Positions 23,560 to 64,000 of a DNA stretch of 64,000 bases are shown here, in pieces. Numbering within the stretch: the stretch's first letter is position 1; every line of letters starts with the position of its first letter. Source of the DNA: Gambelia wislizenii (taxonomy: Eukaryota; Chordata; Lepidosauria; Squamata; Crotaphytidae); contig JAUMIR010000001.1 in NCBI GenBank assembly GCA_030847615.1, positions 158,941,001 through 159,005,000 of the forward strand, in the 5' to 3' direction. The position numbers and the translations under genes are program-made. The notes under the pieces were generated by a model that was given only the letters and a program-made list of their open reading frames with translations, did no database searches and had not been told where the DNA came from.

Positions 23560-24052
23560 TGGGGTGGGGTGGAGAGGTTGTTTAAAAGAACGGGGAAAGA
23601 GAAACACGGATGGCAGTCAGGAGGAAACCTTTCACAAGCATTTTGGAAAAGAGAAAGACCTCCTCCGCCTCCATCCCCATCCCTACCCTGTTCCTCTGAA
23701 TCTAACCCGGGGAAAGAACCGAGAGGAACCCCCTGGGGTCACCCTGAAGGAGGCGCCCCCACCTTGTTACCTCCGAGACCAGCGCCTGAAGGCTGACTAG
23801 AAGGGGACGGAGGGCGGGGGGTTACCTTGGCGTCCCGACAGCCGGAAGAACCCCGCCGCCGCCTCAACACACCGGAGAGGCCACTGACAGCTCCCAGCAT
23901 GCCGCGCGGCTTCCTCCCTCCCTCCGCCCCTCCCTCCCGCTTCTTTCGCATTACGCTGCAGCGCCTCCTGCAGGAGCTCAACGGAACAGCTTCCCCTTCT
24001 CTCTCTGCTCCCGTTTGGTGCAGAGCGAGTTCACTCCTGCCTATCTTCCAGT
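23560..24052 (-). promoter_or_regulatory. DOP1A: CpG-rich block, probable DOP1A promoter and non-coding exon 1
   Basis: GC- and CpG-rich, unlike the surrounding introns. Read on the minus strand, the GC-rich stretch ends GGGACGCCAAG at 23826, followed by GTAACC, a good donor whose partner could be the acceptor at 8163-8162. The first exon would be about 23826 to 23950-24050. Inferred from base composition, splice signal and gene order; no transcript evidence. Open frames here on both strands are by-products of GC richness. Confidence 0.65.
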
Positions 24053-24060
24053 GCTTAAGC

Positions 24061-25334
24061 CGGTGGTTTTTAAACCTAGACACCCAGGGGTCCGCCATGT
24101 CCTCACAGGGGGTCCGCAAAGGTTTCACAGTTGCTTGCTCCACCTCATCCCTGCAGTGACAGGATTCAAGGCAAGGCTTGGCCTGCGCATTGCCATTCAA
24201 TCCACTCCAGCCACAAACTTGCAGAAGGAAGCAGGGGAAATGTCTTCCCTCCCCTATCAGTGCCTCTGAGGGAAGAGTTAATGGATGCTGTAATTGTCTC
24301 GCTCTCTCCTTTTGGCTTTTCTTCGCAAACATTCAGGAAGGACTCATCCCGCACTTTCCGCAAGCACGCTGATGACTAAAAAGGCCAATCCGAGATAAAC
24401 AAGTCCGGTTGCAGAATTGTCCAGTTCTGTAATTGTATTATTGTTGTTGTTATTATTTTAAATCTCGAGTCAAGTCTTGGGGAACCACTGCAACAAAAAA
24501 TATTTTTGTTTGGGAAATGTCTTCCCTCCCCCTTCAATGCCTCTGAGGGAAGAATTAATGAATGCTATAATTGTATTATTATTATTATTATTATTATGGT
24601 TTTAAATCTTGAGTAAAATCTTGTGGGACGACTGCAACAAAAAATATGAGTATCTGGCTTGTGGGGGCAATTAGCTAACACACATTGGAAACTGCTTAAT
24701 GCAGAGTAGATGTGTAAATTGCTTGACTAATGTTGCTGTCCTTGAGCAAGCAGGGACCACCAGCATTGAGGCCATGATGTTGAGAACACTGCTGCGCCGG
24801 GCAGGGCACGTTTCTAGGATGGAGGACCATTGCCTCCCCAAAATACTACTCTACGGTGAACTCGCCAAAGGTCAGTGTAAGAGGGGCGCTCCAAAAAAGC
24901 GATACAAAGACTCCCTTGAACAACATCTCAGGCTCTGCCAAATTGATCACCAACAATGGTCCGCCCTGGCCTCACATCGGGAGGCATGGAGACACACTAT
25001 CCACAATGCTGCAGCCTTATTTGAGAACTCATGCCGAACAAGTCTTGAAGAGAAACAACAACGCAGAAAGAAGCACAACCCAGAAACATCACTCAAGGAA
25101 ACCCTCTGCTGTGCTTTCTGCAACCAGATTTGTCTATCTCGGATTGGCCTTTTTAGTCATCAGTGCACTTGCAGAAAGCGTGGGATGGGTCCTTCCTGAA
25201 TCTTCGTTTGCGAAGAAAAGCCAGAAAGAAAAAACTGATAGCCTCATGGCTAAAGAACGGGATATAAATAATTAATTAATAAAAAATATATATTTAAAGG
25301 GGGTCCCTGGTAAAGAAAAGGGTAAGAAGCACTG
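24061..25334. mobile_element. hAT (Charlie-like) non-autonomous element B, with nested LINE pieces
   Basis: Termini CGGTGGTTTTTAAACCT and GGGTAAGAAGCACTG, flanked by the exact 8-bp GCTTAAGC (24053-24060 and 25335-25342). The inside repeats 'ttaatggatgctgtaattgt' modules with TTATTA runs. It carries a minus-strand finger-LINE scrap at about 24300-24415 and a longer plus-strand one at 24680-25270. Confidence 0.92.
24680..25270 (+). mobile_element. LINE reverse transcriptase C-terminus with Cys/His tail
   Basis: Open from 24699 to 25199 (166 residues). It contains MLRTLLRRAGHVSRMEDHCL, LPKILLYGELAKG, RGAPKKRYKDSLEQHLRLCQ, ASHREAWRHTIHNAAALFE and CCAFCNQICLSRIGLFSHQC, ending CRKRGMGPS. This is the RT thumb to tail of a non-LTR retrotransposon, followed by an A/T-rich tail. 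It is 5' truncated. Confidence 0.8.
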
Positions 25335-25344
25335 GCTTAAGCTA

Positions 25345-26065
25345 TTCGTCCACACCACTCTCCTATGCCTCTTATCAGCCTCCAAGCCTGTAACTCCTTG
25401 CCAGAGATTCAACACCCCATTTAACTCCTGGGAGTGATGGTGGTGGGGACTTACTATCAAATAGAGGCAGATAGTTCATTGCACATTCCCCACTGGGTGT
25501 ATTCATACCTTAGGTAGGGTAGCCAAACTGGAAAGTGAGTGAGAGGCCCTGTAACTTTAATGCTTTTGTAAGGAATTTCAGCAGGTGTTGGAGAGCACAC
25601 AACCAGGCAACAATCAGCACCTGCTGAAATGCCCTCTTCTACACAACCATTAAAGGTACACAGCTCTTTCTGGTTTTCACTCTGGCAACCCTACTTAAGA
25701 ATTACCTTGCAGAAACTGTCTAGCCCAGCTTTTGTCTTTCTAGTTAGCCAGTCATGCTTCTGAGCCGTGGAACTCTCAAGCAGTGCATAATAAAAACAGG
25801 AGATAAGAGGTATTTTGGGGAGCCTTCTAAAGACTAATTTATTTTTGCATGAATTTTTCTGGTTTGTTATCAGTTTCCTGGGATACATTGAAAACAGACC
25901 AGAAAAATGAAAGCTGTTTGCTCCTGCTTAGCATCTGGCAATCAAAAGTAAAAACTATCATGCCTCTGAACATACAAGTCTGTATATAGCATTAAACAAC
26001 CATTCCTAATAATTATCCACTGGTGAATGTAAATAAGTCTGTAAGCACAATTATGATTCCTTTTT
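25345..26065. other. Intergenic DNA without recognised genes
   Basis: Spacer between the DOP1A and UBE3D CpG blocks. I see only weak MITE traces and no coding sequence. Confidence 0.4.
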
Positions 26066-26067
26066 TG

Positions 26068-26275
26068 GTCTTCCCAACTGTAACACTATGATTCCAATTC
26101 AACTGCCATGGCTATATTTTATGGAATCTTGCAATCTGTATTTGGGAAGGCACTAGAGCTCTCTGCCTGAGAATTCCAAATGATCCCCCCACCACCACAT
26201 TGCAAAGCCACAAGATGGAACCATGCTAGTTAAAGTGGAATCATAGTGCTATATTTGTGTCGTGTGAAAAGGCCC
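26068..26275. mobile_element. Palindromic hAT-like MITE copy
   Basis: AACACTATGATTCCAATTCA at the left and GTGGAATCATAGTGCTATAT at the right are inverted copies; same family as 5756-5987. Confidence 0.65.
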
Positions 26276-26675
26276 TATATCCCTGTGTTCTTTAAAAAAA
26301 ATACTTCAGGCTTGCAACCCCCTGCACATCTATCTTTGAGCAGTGGTGTAGTGGTAATTTTGAAGCTCAGTCCTTCATTATGACAGCATATCCTCAAAAC
26401 AAGTCCATAGATGCAGTTAGGTTTGGTGATCTGCCTTTTCAAAGAAACATTTCTAAAGTTTTTAGCTCCTCTGGAAGCAGGTCTTGTGTAACGCTAATAG
26501 CCCTTGCCCACACAAGACCAAAGCACCCCAAAATATTTTGGTTTACAATATGGAAGGCACTATTGTTGGAAAATCTACAATAGCAATGCACTATTGTTGG
26601 AAAATCTATTTCCACTCCAGTTTTTGTGAAACTGCAATTAAACTCAAAGAAAATGAGGTAGTTCAAGGTGGCTGG

Positions 26676-26735
26676 CATTTCATAGAATCATAGAATTGTA
26701 GATTTGGAAGAGTCAGAATCATCCAGGCCATAGTA
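26676..26735 (-). mobile_element. CR1 3' terminus scrap
   Basis: TCATAGAATCATAGAATTGT followed by a GGAAGAG..CATCCAGGCC-like segment, the inverted CR1 3' end. Confidence 0.5.
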
Positions 26736-27701
26736 TTTCTGGTTTCTATGTATATGGTTGTGAAAGTGTAGTACCCATGTGGACTCTAATGTCTATTTGC
26801 TGAATGCTGTCACCTTACAATCACTATTTGGGGTCAGACTAGATAGCCCATGAGACTCTGAGACTCTGCAAAGTCTTTTTCCTTTAACTCTCAGGCCTAG
26901 TCAATGTTCCTTACTAATCAACTCTATGTTCCATAAACATATGATATGCTGATGTAAACAAATTCTTTCTCTAATAACGGTTGAACTGTACCCAAATGTT
27001 CCTAAGCTATCTTGCCTTGTACTTTCTGAACTATCAACAATTGTCTCAAGGAAGGGAAATTGCTGACACCAGAGACACTAGAGAAAGGGAGGAGGGAATT
27101 GCTTTTTGCATACTGTCATTACTGTATAAAAGTATTCTGTCACCATAGCTCTTGGCTCTGACTCTTTGGAAGGTATTCCATTCAGGCCCACCGGTGTAAT
27201 AAAACTCATTTTCCAATCCATGTGTCTGCTGTTCCATGACTTCTGCAGCAAAAGTTAAACAGTGAAGAAAGAAAACCAACACTTCTGAATTGTGGTGCTG
27301 GGGGAGAGTTTTACAGATGCCATGGACCACTAAAATGAAAAAGGTGCCCTACAGCAAATCAGGCCTCAACTCTCACTATAAACCAAGATGACTAAAGATG
27401 AGGCTGGTGTGACTGACTGGAAAAAAGATGATAATGCTTGGTAAAGTGGAAGGCAGTAGGAAATGAGGATGACTGCACTATAGGTGGATTGATTCAATCA
27501 ATGAAAATATAGCCCTGAGTTTGCAAGACCTGAACCAGGCTATTAGTAACACCAGACTTGACTGCAAATAAAAACAAAAAAGAGGGGGGGAGACAACGTC
27601 ATCGTCCCTGCTTCTCCAAATGCCCGGGAGCTTTGACCCTAGGAGCCCTCGTTCCACTACGTCACTGCTTTGTACATAAATCTGCACAGGACTGAAAACC
27701 A

Positions 27702-27917
27702 AGGCTACATCTGCACTGCAAAACTAATCCAGTTTGACACTACTTTAACTGCCATGGCTCAATGCTATGGAATCCTGGGTTTTGTAGTTTATTGTGGCGC
27801 CAGAGCTCTCTGACAGAGTAGACTAAATCTCTCACAAAACTACAAATCCCATAGCATTGAAACACAGCAATTAAAGCAAGTTCAAACTGGATTATTTCTG
27901 CAGGGCAGCTGCAGCCC
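27702..27917. mobile_element. Palindromic MITE, variant termini
   Basis: GGCTACATCTGCACTGCA and TTTCTGCAGGGCAGCTGCAGC are imperfect inverted ends. The inner TAATCCAGTTTGACACTACT is matched in reverse by 'caagttcaaactggattatt'. The centre is related to the 5756-5987 family. Confidence 0.7.
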
Positions 27918-28101
27918 AGGAAAGTCAGGTAGGCTTACTTCTGAGTAAATGTGCCCACTTTCAAAAATGCAGAGTCCCTCCATGACAATGCGGGGTGGAT
28001 GAGGTGGGAGGAGCTGGAACAAAATTCATAGACCAGTGGTTCTTAACCTAGGGTCGAGAGAGCCCCGAGGGTCTGCAACCTCCTCACAGCTGCGAAGGCT
28101 T

Positions 28102-28323
28102 CAGGACCGGTTTAAGGAATTTTGGGCCCCCCTGCAATGCTTTATTTTGGGGGGCCCATATGTTTCTCTCGGGTCAATGTAACCTAACTCAACCTAAACT
28201 ATTCACAGTACAGGATATTCAGATTATTACTAATGTTTTTTCAGGAGGAGGGTTACTACAGGGCCCCCACAATGATGGGCCCCCTGCGGATGCTGACTCA
28301 GCTGGTGCCTTAAATCAGCCCTG
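28102..28323. mobile_element. Intact 222-bp hAT MITE (CAGGACCGGTTTAAGG family)
   Basis: Inverted termini CAGGACCGGTTTAAGG and CCTTAAATCAGCCCTG, with the exact 8-bp duplication GAAGGCTT at 28094-28101 and 28324-28331. It is the uninterrupted relative of 22783-23332, in the opposite orientation. Confidence 0.93.
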
Positions 28324-28526
28324 GAAGGCTTGAAAGTTACTTCCCACTTCCTCCCTGTAGTGGAGTGGTCGCTGACAGCAGCAAAGGCTGGCTGGCTTGG
28401 CATGCACATTGCCACTGAATCCATTCCAGCCACAAAGTTGCAGGAAGAAGCAGGAGAAAAGTCTTCCACTGCTTCTGAGGGAAGGTTTGATGAATGGTGT
28501 AAATGTATTATTATTATTCGGTATTA

Positions 28527-28755
28527 CAGTGGTCCATTCACATTCGCTGCGGTTTGGTTCCAGGACCCCTGTGAATACCCAAATCCGTGAATACTCAAGT
28601 CCCATTATATGCAGTGGCATAGCAAAATGGTGTTCCTTATATAAGAAGGCAAAATCAGGGTTTGCTTTTGGGATTATTATTTTTTTAAGAATATTTTCAA
28701 GCCGTGAATACTTAAATCCGTGAATGCCAAATCCGTGAATATAGAGGGACAACTG
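28527..28755 (+). mobile_element. Tigger-like MITE
   Basis: CAGTGGTCCATTCACATTCG after TA; ends AGAGGGACAACTG before TA. Same family as 31312-31540. Confidence 0.88.
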
Positions 28756-28899
28756 TATTATTATTATTATTAAGGTTTTAACTCTTGAGTTATATCTTGG
28801 GGTTCCACAAAAGCTATTTAAAGGGGGTCCCTGCTAAAGAAAAGGTTAAGAACCACTGTCGTATATATAGACCATTTTGAATGGCTACACCTCCATCCC

Positions 28900-29325
28900 A
28901 AGGAAAATCACAAGGAGGACAAAAGAAGCGATTTCCAGTATGCGGAAGCTTTAGGGACAAACGCGGTCCTGAAGCGCGATGAATTCGAAGCAGTGGGCTG
29001 TGGGGGGGGGGGACAGAGGCATAAGACCAAAAGCGGGTCACAGCCACGGATGGAACACGCGAAAAAAGAAGAAAGAGAGGGGGGAAAACCCCCAAAGGCG
29101 ACGGATTCGCCCTTCTCTCAGAAAAGCCTTGGCCGCCGCTTCCTCCTCCCCGCAGCTGGGCTGGCAAGGCGGGGGCGCTGGGCCAGAGGCCGGGCCTTTT
29201 CCTCCGCGGCCTGTGGAGAGCCGGCGAGTAGACGCGCTTCCGGGGCTGAGCTCTCCATCCCCACGTGGCTTCCACTCCCGGGTCAGTCTGAATCTCCCCG
29301 GGAACCTCCTGCATCAGCTGCCTGC
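28900..29325 (+). promoter_or_regulatory. UBE3D: CpG-rich UBE3D promoter and 5' UTR
   Basis: GC- and CpG-rich DNA directly upstream of the UBE3D start codon, following the last hAT element at 28858. No TATA box is obvious, which is usual for a housekeeping CpG promoter. The transcription start cannot be fixed from sequence. Long open frames on both strands here reflect GC content. Confidence 0.75.
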
Positions 29326-62704
<33,379 letters not shown>

Positions 62705-64000
62705 GTAAGTATGATCTGCACTTAGACTTTTTACAAAGCACTTTAGTCATTTGTGTTCTTTCGTGCCAGTGTTTTTGTTTTTTAAGTTTGAAATGTAGTC
62801 TCTGCAGTTTAGTTTGTATTTAAGTCAGTGAAGCCTACTTCAGAAATGTTTTATTTCAGCTAGCTGGAAATTAGATGAGGTAAAATTATATCACAGCCAA
62901 TGCAGTATGTAACCAAACTCATAATAATAGTATGCTGTCTGACTGATGATAGTACAGTAGAGTAGATGATGCAATTAAATTGCCTTTAAGTATTAGAACA
63001 GCTATCAGTGAGGGATATGGGCTTTCCTTACTACTGGTTTTCTGACTCTGGTTTTGTTTGGCTGTATATAAACAGCAAAAGGTTGTAAGCATGTGTTTTC
63101 AGTGTTCACACCTGTTGGTGTGCACAGTGTCACAGTAGTGCACTGGTATGCTATCTGACTGATAGTACAATAAAGTAGATGCATGTCCCAATACCCTGAC
63201 AAACAGGACCCAATGAAGTATCAAACATACCTGTGAACTGATAACTGGAATAATTTTATTATGTGTCTTGTAAATGTCCAAAAAGGTTCTGAATTAATTA
63301 AAATGAACTGCATATAAATGAACTGTATAATCTAAAACAATAACAACCAATAGTCAACACTGATGTTGTTTAGAAGTGACACACCTTAAACACTAATTCT
63401 TATTACTGTACCATAACAGACAATTCAATAGAAATTGTATTGAACTTCATAGGAAATGAAGAATTCTTGGCGCAGTTCTCATACATAATAGTAGAATTAC
63501 TAAGACAATTACTAATATTCTTGTGAGACAGATATTAGGGGACTATAGTTAGTCTTTGTTCATATACAGGACCAGTCCAAGGCCTTTTATTGCCTGAGGT
63601 AGAGCAGCAAACAGTACAGTGTCTTCCAAACCAAAGTGTATAGTCCCAAAGATCAGATAGATTATTTTTGTACCTGAGGCAGAAAATTTCATAAGTTCTG
63701 CTTTACCTCCGTGGTGGTAAAAATACAATAAGAAAAAATAACAACCTGCAGCATTTTCATGACACCCCAAAGTAGGTGCCTAATGGTAGGTCTGGCTTTG
63801 TGTGTACATACACCTCTAATGAGAGCCAGCATGTTGTAGTGGTTTGAGTGTTGGAATAAGGAGATTTTCACACAAGCTATATGTTCCGTTACAGGCACAG
63901 AACAGGGTCGCTGAAAGATTTTTCTTTCAGATGACGTTCACCCCCTTCCTTCCTTCCGTGCCCTCAACATGCCTATTCTGTTTTCTCCCCATGACATTTC
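62705..64000. other. Start of UBE3D intron 8
   Basis: Begins at the GTAAGT donor. A tRNA-SINE head fragment lies at about 63818-63862 (AGCCAGCATGTTGTAGTGGT, then TTTGAGTGTTGGA). The last UBE3D exon is not here. Confidence 0.6.

Larger units (their letters stand above)
8162..23825 (-). other. DOP1A: Long 5' intron of DOP1A (probable)
   Basis: Runs from the acceptor of the first coding exon (8163-8162) to the GTAAC donor read on the minus strand just after 23826. It has no other convincing gene; the mobile elements inside are listed separately. Stretches at 8.2-11.2, 12.3-13.2, 15.9-18.9 and 20.1-21.3 kb are mostly unassigned AT-rich DNA with short MITE remnants of the 'tgggagttctagtccaacaa' type (about 9008-9125, 16900-17030, 17980-18090 and 18520-18615). 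Confidence 0.6.
28034..28858. mobile_element. hAT (Charlie-like) element C with two nested MITEs
   Basis: Termini CAGTGGTTCTTAACCTAGGG and AAAGGTTAAGAACCACTG. The 8-bp flanks TCATAGAC and TCGTATAT agree poorly. It contains a 222-bp hAT MITE (28102-28323) and a Tigger-like MITE (28527-28755). Confidence 0.85.

Noticed and set aside
23739..24332. 197-residue minus-strand frame and overlapping plus-strand frames
   Set aside because: Crosses from the CpG block into hAT element B; open because of GC content. The real feature here is the putative promoter/non-coding exon.

Overview
This is nuclear DNA from a vertebrate, most likely a squamate reptile and probably an iguanian-type lizard. The grounds are split genes with GT..AG introns, two orthologues of human 6q14 genes, and a dense mix of CR1, L2, L1, RTE/BovB-like and Penelope-like retroelements, tRNA- and 5S-derived SINEs, and many hAT and Tigger non-autonomous DNA transposons. 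The species cannot be fixed from the sequence alone. There are no operons, phages or CRISPR arrays.

Two conserved genes lie head to head. On the minus strand, window positions 8108 to 130 hold the first four coding exons of DOP1A (DOPEY1), which encode residues 1-227 of the Dopey N-terminal region. Its non-coding first exon probably lies in a CpG-rich block near 23.83-24.05 kb. On the plus strand, 29326 to 62704 holds eight coding exons of UBE3D (UBE2CBP), about 335 residues of a protein that is 389 residues in human. The last coding part lies beyond the right edge. All exon boundaries were placed by hand from reading phase, splice dinucleotides and remembered human proteins, and every phase closes correctly.

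Layout: 0-8.2 kb is DOP1A exons and introns, with a Penelope-like element at 2.2-4.0 kb. 8.2-23.8 kb is the long DOP1A 5' intron, with a second Penelope-like copy, SINEs, Tigger and hAT elements. 23.6-24.05 kb is the DOP1A CpG block. 24.06-28.9 kb is the intergenic spacer, filled by nested hAT elements and a LINE 3' end with a zinc-finger-like tail. 28.9-29.4 kb is the UBE3D promoter and first exon. 29.4-62.7 kb is UBE3D. Its intron 4 (41.3-53.6 kb) holds a four-level nest: a Tigger element split by an L1, itself split by a second Tigger element filled with a 63-bp GC-rich minisatellite, plus a further LINE fragment.

The most interesting non-genic signals are: hammerhead-ribozyme-like cores at the ends of both Penelope-like copies; inverted termini and an exact 14-bp target duplication on one of them; the 63-bp minisatellite whose units each contain a 12-bp perfect inverted repeat; a 42-bp tandem array grown inside a hAT element; a DNA-transposon-like family with termini beginning GGGCTTGTCTA; and a Tigger element that looks very close to one I remember from mammals. 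The two genes are not functionally linked in any way the sequence shows: DOP1A acts in Golgi/endosome traffic and UBE3D is a ubiquitin ligase. Their head-to-head arrangement matches my memory of the human locus.
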